Assembly: GCA_023415915.1 (NCBI GenBank)
Contig: JAEZIZ010000100.1
Location: 7,304-71,303 of the forward strand
Source: Bacillota bacterium
GTDB lineage: Bacteria; Bacillota; Clostridia; Christensenellales; SZUA-584
DNA length: 64,000 bases
Direction: 5' to 3'
This document shows, one piece after another, positions 16,258 through 24,329 of the stretch. Both the position numbers and the translations under genes were made by a program. The first letter of the stretch is position 1. Each line of letters opens with the position of its first letter. The notes under the pieces are model-generated. The model searched no databases. It saw nothing but the letters and a program-made list of their open reading frames with translations, and was not told the origin of the DNA.

Positions 16258-16626
16258 TTACTTCTTTTTCGCGTACAGATTCTCCTTCGCCCTTATCGCC
16301 GTTACTCTGAATATTATCTCTTTGGGCAGAGGCTTGTCCAAAGGAAGCTGTACGGCGCCTTTCGACGTTTTATATTCCGCCGTCTCTTTTAAAAAAGCTT
16401 CCACACCGCTGGCGCCCGGGTAAAACCCTATGTGGTTCTTATGCGCCGCGAAATGCACGAGATTGCCGTCAAGATAAAACGTGGGCATGCCCCAGCTTAT
16501 CTTCTCCTGCGCGTCAGGCGCTGCGCTCTTTATTACGGCCCGCAGTTCCTCAAGTTTCTGCCGGACATCCGGAGGGTAAAGCCCGATATATTCATCTATC
16601 GTTGAGTACCGTATTTCTTTTTCCAT
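16258..16626 (-). CDS. DUF1801 (YdhG-like) protein
   Basis: A small protein of 122 residues. STIDEYIGLYPPDVRQKLEELRAVI, then EKISWGMPTFYLDGNLVHFAAHKNHIGFYPG, and a C-terminal KGAVQLPLDKPLPKEII match the DUF1801 family, sometimes called iron chaperone-like. The Trp-Gly-x-Pro-x-Phe core is intact. Biochemical role unproven. It stands between the AlkD gene and spmB on the same strand, with about 60 bases on either side. Confidence 0.85.
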   Translation of the reverse strand: MEKEIRYSTIDEYIGLYPPDVRQKLEELRAVIKSAAPDAQEKISWGMPTFYLDGNLVHFAAHKNHIGFYPGASGVEAFLKETAEYKTSKGAVQLPLDKPLPKEIIFRVTAIRAKENLYAKKK

Positions 16627-16705
16627 AGCCGCACCTTTTTTACTTAGTGATTTTTTATTATATCATATGCTTGTACAAAAATATCGCATTATTAACAGCC
16701 GCGGG

Positions 16706-17236
16706 TCACCCAAACAGCAGTTTGCATACAATGACGCTGGATATCAGCCCCGATGCTTCGGCTATCAGCGACGCGGGCACAACGTACCGCGTCTTTTTTA
16801 TGCCTACGCTGCCGAAATAGAGCGCGGTAGTGTAAAACAGCGTCTCGGACGAACCCATATGCGTACTCGCCATACGGCCTATAAAGCTGTCCGGGCCGTA
16901 GCGCTGCAGTATGTCGGTTAATAGCCCTATGCCTGCGCTGCCCGAAAACGGCCTCATAAGCGCTAGCGGCAGTATCTCGGGCGGTATGCCAATCGGTGAG
17001 AGCACGGGCGCGAGCGCTTTTTTTATATAGTCGATGCAGCCCGACGCCGTAAATATGTTGATAGCGAATATGAAGCCCACTACAAAGGGCAGTATGCGCA
17101 CTACGGTCTCAAGGCCCTGCTTCGCGCCTTCGACGAACTTGTCGTACACCGCAACTTTCTTTATTATGCCGTATATCACTATGCCCGCTATAAACACCGG
17201 CACGAACGCCGCCGATATGTACGTTACCGCCTGCAC
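16706..17236 (-). CDS. spmB: Spore maturation protein B
   Basis: A membrane protein of 176 residues with nucleoside-recognition (Gate) domain features: VRILPFVVGFIFAINIFTASGCIDYI, then LPLALMRPFSGSAGIGLLTDIL and RMASTHMGSSETLFYTTALYFGSVGIKKTRY, which are nearly diagnostic for SpmB. It is needed with SpmA for spore core dehydration in Bacillus. The start is the GTG at 17236, preceded by GGGGGGAA. It overlaps the spmA end by 13 bases, so the two are translated together. A longer open frame to 17416 is a shadow of spmA. Confidence 0.92.
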   Translation of the reverse strand: MQAVTYISAAFVPVFIAGIVIYGIIKKVAVYDKFVEGAKQGLETVVRILPFVVGFIFAINIFTASGCIDYIKKALAPVLSPIGIPPEILPLALMRPFSGSAGIGLLTDILQRYGPDSFIGRMASTHMGSSETLFYTTALYFGSVGIKKTRYVVPASLIAEASGLISSVIVCKLLFG

Positions 17237-17808
17237 TTGCTTCCCCCCTGCATTATCTTTCCCGCTATTACCGCCACCGCCGCCGATACGAAGGTTACTA
17301 TCAGCGCCGAAAGCACTATCTCCGCGGGCGCTTCCGAACCCGCCGCGCTGCGCAGCGCTATTACTGTAAGCGGCAGTATCTGCACCGACGACGCGTTGAC
17401 AATTAAGAACATGCACATTGGGTCAGAAGCCCTCTGTTTGTCGGGATTGAGCTTCTGAAGCTCTTTCATGGCCTTAAGGCCGAACGGCGTCGCCGCGTTG
17501 CCCATGCCCAGCATATTAGCAACAATGTTGAGCGTTATATATCCGCTGGCCGGGCCGTCGGGCAAACCTGGGAACAGCAGCCTTATTACCCGCCTCATCT
17601 TTTTCGCGAGCGCCTTAACGAGCCCCGCCTCGTTTGCTATGTTAAGTACTCCGAGCCACAGCGCGTACGCTCCAATAAGGCTTACGCACAGCAGCGCCGC
17701 GTCTTTCGCTCCGTTTATCGCCGCCTCGGATACCGCCTGCGCGTTGCCCGTCAAAAGTCCGACCGCGGCGCCTATGACAATAAGGGCTGCCCAGATATAA
17801 TTAACCAT
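17224..17808 (-). CDS. spmA: Spore maturation protein A
   Basis: A membrane protein of 194 residues and the partner of SpmB. It shows MVNYIWAALIVIGAAVGLLTG at the start, ALWLGVLNIANEAGLVKALAKKM, LNIVANMLGMGNAATPFGLKAMKELQ and MFLIVNASSVQILPLTVIALRSAAGS, all typical of SpmA. With SpmB it indicates that the host makes endospores. The pair is followed by no other sporulation gene in the window, while an AbrB-type regulator gene is divergent from it. Confidence 0.92.
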   Translation of the reverse strand: MVNYIWAALIVIGAAVGLLTGNAQAVSEAAINGAKDAALLCVSLIGAYALWLGVLNIANEAGLVKALAKKMRRVIRLLFPGLPDGPASGYITLNIVANMLGMGNAATPFGLKAMKELQKLNPDKQRASDPMCMFLIVNASSVQILPLTVIALRSAAGSEAPAEIVLSALIVTFVSAAVAVIAGKIMQGGSKCRR

Positions 17809-17908
17809 TTTTCCTCCCGATAGACCTGTTGCTAATTTATATTCAATTGTGATATATTCTTATACAAATGAATTTTTATTGTTTTTTCCTTTTTCGGTCA
17901 ATTAAATG

Positions 17909-17938
17909 TTGACAAAATACATGTATATTTGTTATATT
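17909..17938 (+). promoter_or_regulatory. Promoter of the AbrB-family gene
   Basis: TTGACA (17909-17914) and TATATT (17933-17938) are separated by 18 bases. The spacer contains the palindrome ATACATGTAT, a possible operator. The region is very AT-rich, as is usual for AbrB-type autoregulated promoters. Confidence 0.65.
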
Positions 17939-17991
17939 TTGATATAGATAGGTAAATACCAATAATTTTGTTTTTTGGGGAGATGAAAAGT

Positions 17992-18231
17992 ATGAAATCA
18001 ACAGGTATTGTAAGGAAAGTCGATTCGCTGGGACGTATAGTTCTTCCTATCGAGTTGAGAAGAGTCATGGGCATCGATATCAAGGATCCTATCGAGATAT
18101 TCGTTGACGACAGTCATATAGTCCTCGGCAAATATCAGCCCGCGTGTATTTTTTGTGACAGCGTTGTAGGGGTTTCGGAATATAAAGGCGCTAAGGTATG
18201 TGCCGAGTGTTTCGCTAAACTGAAAAAATAA
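17992..18231 (+). CDS. AbrB/SpoVT-type transcription regulator with zinc-ribbon tail
   Basis: A regulator of 79 residues. The first 47 form the swapped-hairpin AbrB DNA-binding domain (STGIVRKVDSLGRIVLPIELRRVMGI). The rest has CIFC (52-55) and CAEC (70-73), a zinc-ribbon-like extension frequent in clostridial AbrB homologues. GGGGAG lies nine bases before the chosen ATG; ATG at 17983 has no spacing. AbrB proteins control the change to stationary phase and sporulation, which suits the adjacent, divergent spmAB. Confidence 0.88.
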   Translation: MKSTGIVRKVDSLGRIVLPIELRRVMGIDIKDPIEIFVDDSHIVLGKYQPACIFCDSVVGVSEYKGAKVCAECFAKLKK

Positions 18232-18233
18232 CG

Positions 18234-19040
18234 CTAAAGACTTAGTTTGTAAACTCGGTTTTTACTGATATTCAGTTCTTTGGATGCCGCATTGACGGCA
18301 TCTTTTTTTGTCATTCCCGAGGCGAGCTTTTTATTTAGCAGCGCTATTATTTCATCGTCGCCTATGTGCTCTTTTTGCTGCTCCCTGCCGCCCGTTATTA
18401 TCACATACTCTCCCTTGACCTCGCCCGAAAACGCGTCCCTTGCTTCGGCAGCCGTCGCGCGCAGCACATTTTCGTGCACTTTAGTAAGCTCCTTGGCTAC
18501 GACTATGCGCCGCTCACCGCCGCAGCTTTGCGCGATATCCGCAAGCGTTTGCTTCAAGGCGTGCGGGCTCTCGTATATTATGCAGGGCAGCGGGCTTGCC
18601 GCTATAGCCTCAATGCCTTGTCTTTTCTCGGCGGCTTTTTTGGAAAGGAACCCGTAAAACACGAAAGGCCCAGAAAACCCAGACAGCGTATACGCCGCAA
18701 CCGCCGCGCACGCGCCCGGCACTGACGTTACCTCAATCCCGGCGTTTACAGCGTCTGCAACGAGCTCCGAACCCGGGTCGGATATGAGAGGCGTGCCCGC
18801 GTCGGAGACCAACGCTACGTTTTTGCCTTCCTTTAGCATGTCTATTAACTGCGCGCGCTTATCAAAGCCGCTGTGTTCGTGGAAGCTGAAAAGCTTTGTT
18901 TTTATATCGTAATGATTAAGCAGCTTAATTGTCCTGCGCGTGTCCTCGGCGGCTATTATATCAACTTCTTTTAATATCCTCAGCGCGCGCAGCGTTATAT
19001 CTTCGAGATTGCCTATAGGCGTCGCAACGATATACAGCAC
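18234..19040 (-). CDS. rsmI: 16S rRNA 2'-O-methyltransferase (C1402)
   Basis: A SAM-dependent methyltransferase of 268 residues in the tetrapyrrole-methylase fold. LYIVATPIGNLEDITLRAL at the start, AAEDTRRT, LVSDAGTPLISDPG and VTSVPGACAAVAA are the RsmI signatures. The GTG at 19040 is preceded by GGAGGAATAGCG; the open frame extends further without a ribosome binding site. The C-terminal RsmI HTH segment (KKLASGMTKKDAVNAASKELNISKNRVYKLSL) is complete. It converges on the abrB-type gene with only two bases between the stops. Confidence 0.93.
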   Translation of the reverse strand: MLYIVATPIGNLEDITLRALRILKEVDIIAAEDTRRTIKLLNHYDIKTKLFSFHEHSGFDKRAQLIDMLKEGKNVALVSDAGTPLISDPGSELVADAVNAGIEVTSVPGACAAVAAYTLSGFSGPFVFYGFLSKKAAEKRQGIEAIAASPLPCIIYESPHALKQTLADIAQSCGGERRIVVAKELTKVHENVLRATAAEARDAFSGEVKGEYVIITGGREQQKEHIGDDEIIALLNKKLASGMTKKDAVNAASKELNISKNRVYKLSL

Positions 19041-19120
19041 CGCTATTCCTCCATTCTCTTTTCTCCGGCTTTGCGATACTCTTCCCCTTACGCCTGAAGC
19101 GCGCAAAGCCGTAATCATCA

Positions 19121-19146
19121 CCCAAAAAGCTTTGTCTTTTTTGGGG
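19121..19146. repeat. Hairpin repeat copy between rsmI and the next methyltransferase
   Basis: CCCAAAAAGC pairs with the TTTTTTGGGG arm around TTTGTC, followed by ACCCCGGTA, the family tail. Confidence 0.7.
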
Positions 19147-19155
19147 ACCCCGGTA

Positions 19156-19899
19156 TTAAGAATTAATCCTGTATATTTTCTTAGCCTGCTTTGTGTACGT
19201 TCCGTCCGCTTCGTATACCGCGAGCGGCGGCAGGAATTTGACGCCCGCGGCCGCGCCCTTGCGCCCCTCTACCAGCGCGAAATTCGGCGCGTCCGAGACC
19301 CGCTGGGATACCAGCATTATGCGCTTCGGCTCCACTTTGTAAAAGCGCATTACCTCCATCAGCTCCGCGAACCGCTCCGTCCTGTATATAAGGTAAAGCC
19401 GACCGCCCGTGCGCAGCAGCTTTGCAGCCGCCGCTATCACGTCCCTTAATGTACAGCATACCTCGCGCTTTGCTATGTTAAGGTATTCGTTGGGGCTTGC
19501 CTTGCCCGCTCCTGTTTTCTCGTACGGCGGGTTTGTTACGACGACGTCCACGCCCGCCTTTAAAAGCTGGGCGGCGTGCTTTAAGTCGCCCTGCACGACG
19601 TCTATGCTGCCTTCAAGCCCGTTCAGCCTGACGCTTCTTATTGCCATATCGGCAAGCGGCGGCTGTATCTCCAGCCCCGTCACATGTATGCCGCTTGTGC
19701 GCGCGCACATAAGTATCGGTATTATGCCGCAGCCCGTACCAAGATCGACGGCGCGTTCGCCCTCCTTCATTTTGGCAAAGTCCGCGAGCAGCACAGCGTC
19801 CGTGCCGAATGGAAAATAAGCCGGGTTCTGTATTATAGCGTACCCGTGCCCCAGGTCTTCTATTTTTTCGCCATTAATGAGAGTAATATCTTTGTTCAT
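19156..19899 (-). CDS. tRNA1(Val)-type adenine-N6 methyltransferase (TrmN6/YfiC-like)
   Basis: A class I methyltransferase of 247 residues. FPFGTDAVLLADFAKMKEGERAVDLGTGCGIIPIL carries the SAM loop, and VVTNPPYEKTGAG is the NPPY motif of adenine-N6 methyltransferases. The family modifies A37 of tRNA-Val. It is often the neighbour of rsmI in Bacillota, as here, and the pair likely shares a transcript despite a 115-base gap with a repeat. Confidence 0.87.
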   Translation of the reverse strand: MNKDITLINGEKIEDLGHGYAIIQNPAYFPFGTDAVLLADFAKMKEGERAVDLGTGCGIIPILMCARTSGIHVTGLEIQPPLADMAIRSVRLNGLEGSIDVVQGDLKHAAQLLKAGVDVVVTNPPYEKTGAGKASPNEYLNIAKREVCCTLRDVIAAAAKLLRTGGRLYLIYRTERFAELMEVMRFYKVEPKRIMLVSQRVSDAPNFALVEGRKGAAAGVKFLPPLAVYEADGTYTKQAKKIYRINS

Positions 19900-20015
19900 T
19901 GAGATAGATTATACAACAAAGATGAAAATGTTAGAATAAAAAACAGGGAATCACCCTTTATTCAGATTTTTTATATAGCGCTATTATTTCTTTCTTATTT
20001 GTATTAGCTGATACA

Positions 20016-21299
20016 CTAATCACTAATCTTTATTCTTGCCTCGTATTCATATGTCGCAGGGTTTGTCCAATCTAGAAAATACCCGGTATATCCTAAAATA
20101 GACAATAGTATTTTCCCTACAAAAGTCATTAAAAAACAATATTGATACCAAGGTTCCCCGTATTTGTCATCGAATTTAACTCGATGAACTAGACTATTTC
20201 TTATATTAATAAAACGATGTATTTCTTTTTTTGATATTTTAATATTATAATATTTACACATTTCATGTATAGCCCTTCTAAGTGGATAGTAATTCAACCC
20301 ATCCAGGTGATTTGTCATTAACTCAAAAGAACTTGTATCATCATTGTCAAAAATCTCGTTTAGTTTTTCTTTTACAATCTTTTTTAGAGTATCAATATTA
20401 TTTTTAAATATTTCATTACTAACAATAAATTCCCTATTTACTACTTTACTTAGAAAATCACTTTTAATCTGTTCTAACGTAACAACTTGTTTTAAAGCTC
20501 TGAATTCTAAATAATCCGTTTCGATTTTGGCATCTGTATATTCTGTAATAGTTCGATCTAATTCCAAAATATCGTATAATTTCAGAAAACTTTTATACGT
20601 CTCATTAATATAATTAACAAGATCTTCTGTAGGTTCTGTTGCAATGAGCCGAAGTATCCCATATTGTTTAGTTATACGATTTTCATGTCTTGAAAAAAAA
20701 TAACTATCTGATTTGGAAACATCATAAAAAATCCAATTAATATTACATCCCTTCGCAAGTGTTAATAATATACAAAGATTGTCCATAACTTTAATAATAT
20801 TATCAATATCGTTTATTGAGATTTCTTTAAAAACAACACTACATGTAACTTCCACGCTTCTTGAAACACTTAATGACTTTATTGTATCGTTATAATTACT
20901 CTCCCTAATAATGCTTATTGAATAACCATCAATATTAAATTTATAATCTTTATTAATTTTTAAATTGGTTATCTTAAAAACAACAGATGCGTTTTCTATT
21001 TCTTTAGATAATTCCCCAATTTGAACTTTTTTTATTAATATTTGAATCCTCATTGATATTATTTCAATATTATAGATATTTCCTTCTGCAACTATTACCT
21101 TTCCATCATCAGTTTCTCCAACTATTTTTACTACTGTTTGAAAATCAAAAACGGGAACAATTCTATCTGGTTCACAATTTATATATATATTGCCATCCGC
21201 TACTTGAAAAAGTTCAAATATAATACTATAGGCTTGCTCGACAATTATTCTGCCTTTACCTTTATAAGAACGTATGACTGTACCAAATGGTTTTATCAT
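20016..21299 (-). CDS. AT-rich protein with C-terminal HEPN-type RNase motif, possible defence gene
   Basis: A protein of 427 residues that I do not recognise in full. Near the C-terminus (residues 367-372) RNSLVH fits the R-x4-H motif of HEPN ribonucleases, with helices before and after (LRRAIHEMCKYYNIKISKKEIHRFINI). The N-terminal 300 residues are rich in beta-strand, Ile and Asn, with no known motif, a layout similar to ApeA-like anti-phage proteins. The gene is much more AT-rich than its neighbours. The start at 21299 follows GAGGAAAGAC. It stands alone and is flanked by repeats. Confidence 0.6.
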   Translation of the reverse strand: MIKPFGTVIRSYKGKGRIIVEQAYSIIFELFQVADGNIYINCEPDRIVPVFDFQTVVKIVGETDDGKVIVAEGNIYNIEIISMRIQILIKKVQIGELSKEIENASVVFKITNLKINKDYKFNIDGYSISIIRESNYNDTIKSLSVSRSVEVTCSVVFKEISINDIDNIIKVMDNLCILLTLAKGCNINWIFYDVSKSDSYFFSRHENRITKQYGILRLIATEPTEDLVNYINETYKSFLKLYDILELDRTITEYTDAKIETDYLEFRALKQVVTLEQIKSDFLSKVVNREFIVSNEIFKNNIDTLKKIVKEKLNEIFDNDDTSSFELMTNHLDGLNYYPLRRAIHEMCKYYNIKISKKEIHRFINIRNSLVHRVKFDDKYGEPWYQYCFLMTFVGKILLSILGYTGYFLDWTNPATYEYEARIKISD

Positions 21300-21348
21300 G
21301 TCTTTCCTCAAACTTGCATTAATCTTTTGCAGTATTGCCGTTGGGTTC

Positions 21349-21420
21349 CCCAAGGAATTAGTCCCTTGGGCGAGGTTCTCAGGGGCGGCGTCCCTGAGCG
21401 GGTAGAAGGGCAGCGCCCTT
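21349..21420. repeat. Three small palindromes upstream of the HEPN gene
   Basis: CCCAAGG/CCTTGGG (21349-21370), CTCAGGG/CCCTGAG (21378-21398) and AAGGG-CAGCG-CCCTT (21406-21420) follow one another. This type of GC-rich triple is typical of repeat-derived sequence next to inserted genes. Confidence 0.5.
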
Positions 21421-21459
21421 CCTAACGTAGCGCCCTTCCCGATGCAAAACTTTCCGCGC

Positions 21460-22140
21460 TTACTCTCTCTTCATCCCTTGGCTGTTCGGGCAAACCTTCC
21501 TGCACTCAAAGCAGTGTATCTTCCACTCGCCGCCGTTTCTTGCCCCGGACGCATACTGCATGCACACCTTTTGATCTATCGCGTGATCGCGCAGCGCCCC
21601 CGCAGGACAGCTTGATGCGCACAGCCCGCAATTCGCTGAGCACGGCTCGTACGGCGCTATAGGGTCAGCCTCAAGCTCCGCCGACGTAAGCACGCCCCCG
21701 AGCCATAGCAGATTACCATACCTTTCGTTTACCAGCAGCGTGTTCCTGCCCATCTTACCGAGCCCTGCCAGCACGGCCGCGTGCTTTAATGATATCAGCC
21801 CGTGGAGCTTTCCTTCTTCCTCAATGTATGCTTCTGCGCCTAAAGAAGCTAACGGCACGGCGTCGTACCCTTGGTCGGCTATATACAGCGCAAGCTTTGT
21901 GGCTATCAGGTTAAGCTCTTGGCCTATTGTATTGCGCGCGACAGTATACGGGGTCGTGGATTTCGCGTTCATCATCGAAGCGTTAAACCTTATGCCGAAA
22001 ATAACCGCCGACTTGCATGACTGCAATACGTCCAGCGGGTGAAACCCTTTTGGCGCGCCTGTAAACCTCTCCTCGCCGCCTATGCCGCATATATCCGCGC
22101 CCAGCATCAGCGCTTTTTCCTTTACTTTGAACGCATCCAT
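21460..22140 (-). CDS. QueG-like double-cluster 4Fe-4S protein
   Basis: A protein of 226 residues resembling epoxyqueuosine reductase and reductive-dehalogenase-type iron-sulfur proteins. The C-terminal part holds EPCSANCGLCASSCPAGA and HCFECRKVCP, two 4Fe-4S motifs. The N-terminal part has SLKHAAVLAGLGKMGRNTLLVNERYGN, the family hallmark (AGLGxxGxNxLL). It is shorter than QueG and lacks the HEAT-repeat tail, so a role in queuosine synthesis is not certain. The start at 22140 was chosen for the AGAGG nine bases before it. Confidence 0.75.
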   Translation of the reverse strand: MDAFKVKEKALMLGADICGIGGEERFTGAPKGFHPLDVLQSCKSAVIFGIRFNASMMNAKSTTPYTVARNTIGQELNLIATKLALYIADQGYDAVPLASLGAEAYIEEEGKLHGLISLKHAAVLAGLGKMGRNTLLVNERYGNLLWLGGVLTSAELEADPIAPYEPCSANCGLCASSCPAGALRDHAIDQKVCMQYASGARNGGEWKIHCFECRKVCPNSQGMKRE

Positions 22141-22315
22141 AACAAACAACCTCTTTTCGCCTGTTTATTACTTATTTCGGCATGGGTTAACAATATCCTT
22201 TATTTATTGGTAATTATGTATTATTATGCGTATACTGGCGGTTTACAGTTTTTCTGCGCGGTTTATAATTTTTCTTGTTTCATCACACTGAAGCCATATA
22301 AGTGCGCCGGGTTAC

Positions 22316-22343
22316 AAAAAGCCATACCGCCTAAGCGATATGG
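22316..22343 (-). terminator. Terminator after the MacB-like permease gene
   Basis: On the minus strand GCCATA and TATGGC form a stem around a 12-base loop and are followed by TTTTTG. Just upstream of it on the same strand is a second hairpin, GCCTCAGGAAG with CTTCTTGAGGC (about 22352-22380). The 338-base gap from 22141 to 22478 holds no gene. Confidence 0.6.
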
Positions 22344-22478
22344 CCATAAATTTCCGCCTCAAGAAGACTGGCTTCCTGAGGCTTTATATATTATAGCTCC
22401 TTCTTTTTACCGCCCCGCGGGGCTGTATCGGAAGAAGCTTAGGCCGGATCGCGCGTAATAAATGCGCGCCCGGAAACG

Positions 22479-23642
22479 CTATTCGTACCTCAACGCATCT
22501 ATGGGGTTTAATTTTGCCGCCTTGTTCGCAGGGTATATGCCGAACACCACTCCCACGAACGCCGAGAACCCGAGCGCCAGCGCAATTGTACCCGCGTTCA
22601 TAGACATGCCTATGTCCATCGCCGTGCCTATTACCTGCAGTCCTAAGAACGAAAGGCCTATGCCTATTATGCCGCCCGCCACGGAGAGCACCACGGCCTC
22701 TACGAGGAACTGAGACAGTATGTCGCTCTTCTGCGCGCCTATCGCCTTCCTTATGCCTATCTCGCGCGTACGCTCGGTAACTGACACCAGCATTATGTTC
22801 ATTATGCCTATGCCGCCCACGACGAGCGATATAGCGGCTATGCCCGAAAGCAGTATCGTCATTACGCTCATTACTTCGTTCATTACGTCGAGTATTGCGT
22901 TCTGGTTGATTATCATATAATCCTCGTCGTCACCCAGCTCGCGTATCAGAAACTTGTCAGTCGTTGTCTCAGCCGCGTCCACGGTGTCGGGCGACGAGGC
23001 CGATACGTAGATATACGTAAGCTCCTTGTCGGAAAAAAGCCTCTGCGCCGTCGTCAGCGGTATTATTATCGTATCGTCCTTGTTGGCCAGCATGGTGCTC
23101 GATTCTTCGAGCAGCCCTACTACCGTAAAATCGTACCCTTCTATGTTGAGCGTGTTGCCGAGGCAGTCCTGCGTGCCAAACAGTTCGTCCGCAACGTTTA
23201 TGCCCACAACGGCGTTGTATGTATGCGCTTCAGAGTCCATATCGCTTATGAACCTTCCCCGCTTTATCACCTGCCCCGTTATCTGCCGGTAAACGCCCGT
23301 CACGCCCTCCACGCTGTACGAGCCGCTCTCGTCGCCCGCCTTTACGTTCGCCGTCTTCGCGACAACGCCCGTCACGCCCCATATGCTCGGGTCGTCCTCG
23401 AGCTTCCTTATGTCGCTTAGCGTAAGGTATGTCGGCGCTGCGCCGGTAAACCTCACCTGCAGAAGGTTGGAGCCCAGGCTCTCTATCTGCCCCGTTATCT
23501 CTCCCGTCGCGCCCTGCACTACGGATATTAACAGCGTGACCGCGACTACGCCTATTATAATACCCAGCATAGTGAGAAATGAGCGCATCTTGTTGCCGCG
23601 AAGCGCTACGAAAGCCATTTTAAGCGCCTGTGTAAACTTCAC
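22479..23642 (-). CDS. MacB-like ABC transporter permease
   Basis: A protein of 387 residues with a MacB-type periplasmic (here extracellular) core domain between span 1 (MLGIIIGVVAVTLLISVV, near residue 25) and three C-terminal FtsX-type spans. The coupling segment TERTREIGIRKAIGAQKSDILSQFLVEA near residue 290 is diagnostic. It overlaps the ATPase gene by four bases (ATGA). With the ATPase and the MacA-like protein it forms a tripartite-type exporter for peptides, antibiotics or similar molecules. In a one-membrane cell the MacA-like partner would stay at the outer face of the membrane. Confidence 0.9.
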   Translation of the reverse strand: MKFTQALKMAFVALRGNKMRSFLTMLGIIIGVVAVTLLISVVQGATGEITGQIESLGSNLLQVRFTGAAPTYLTLSDIRKLEDDPSIWGVTGVVAKTANVKAGDESGSYSVEGVTGVYRQITGQVIKRGRFISDMDSEAHTYNAVVGINVADELFGTQDCLGNTLNIEGYDFTVVGLLEESSTMLANKDDTIIIPLTTAQRLFSDKELTYIYVSASSPDTVDAAETTTDKFLIRELGDDEDYMIINQNAILDVMNEVMSVMTILLSGIAAISLVVGGIGIMNIMLVSVTERTREIGIRKAIGAQKSDILSQFLVEAVVLSVAGGIIGIGLSFLGLQVIGTAMDIGMSMNAGTIALALGFSAFVGVVFGIYPANKAAKLNPIDALRYE

Positions 23643-24325
23643 GCCCCCTCACCCCCCGCGGTGTCGTAATCCACTTTTCCATCCAGCATATGCACGCGCC
23701 TGTCCGCCATGTTTGCGATATTCGGGTCGTGCGTTATCAGCAGTACGCCCCTGCCCTCGCTGTGCAGCTCGGTGAGTATGTTCATTATCTCCCTGCCTGA
23801 TTTCGAGTCTAGGTTGCCCGTCGGCTCGTCGGCGAGTATCAGCGTCGGCTTTGTGGAAAGCGCCCTCGCTATCGCGACGCGCTGCTGCTGCCCGCCCGAC
23901 AGTTCGCTCGGTTTGTGCGCCATCCTGTCCTTTAAGCCCACTCTTTCCAGCGATTCTGTAACGCGCTTTTTGCGCTCCTGTATGGGCAGCCCCTGATATA
24001 TAAGCGGCAGCTCCACATTCTCGTAAGCCGTGAGCTTGGCGAGCAGATTGAACTGCTGGAATATGAACCCTATCTCGCGGTTGCGTATCTCGCCGAGTTC
24101 CTTTTCCGTATAGTCGTCTATAAGCTGGCCGTTTAGGTAATATTCGCCCTCGTCTGCAAGGTCGAGGCAGCCTATTATGTTCATCAGCGTCGACTTGCCG
24201 CTGCCCGAAGGGCCTATTACGGCCACAAATTCCCCGTCGCGTATGCTGAGCGTAACGCCGTCCAAAGCGTGCACCTGCGCGTCGCCCATCTGGTATGTCT
24301 TTTTTATGTCCCTAAGCTCTATCAT
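23639..24325 (-). CDS. MacB/LolD-type ABC transporter ATPase
   Basis: A protein of 228 residues. Walker A is GPSGSGKST, the Q-loop sits in FIFQQFNLL, the signature is LSGGQQQRVAIARAL, Walker B is LILADEPTGNLD, and the switch histidine is in LLITHD. FIFQQFNLL and EPTGNLDS are characteristic of the MacB/LolD/FtsE group. The start at 24325 follows GGAGTAAAGAC, which overlaps the stop of the MacA-like gene; an in-frame start at 24364 would intrude into that gene. Confidence 0.93.
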   Translation of the reverse strand: MIELRDIKKTYQMGDAQVHALDGVTLSIRDGEFVAVIGPSGSGKSTLMNIIGCLDLADEGEYYLNGQLIDDYTEKELGEIRNREIGFIFQQFNLLAKLTAYENVELPLIYQGLPIQERKKRVTESLERVGLKDRMAHKPSELSGGQQQRVAIARALSTKPTLILADEPTGNLDSKSGREIMNILTELHSEGRGVLLITHDPNIANMADRRVHMLDGKVDYDTAGGEGA

Positions 24326-24329
24326 GTCT

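Noticed and set aside
22344..22440. A small RNA gene between the MacB-like permease and its terminator
   Set aside because: There is a TATAAT-like word and two hairpins, but no -35 box and no known fold; it may just be the 3' end of the operon mRNA.
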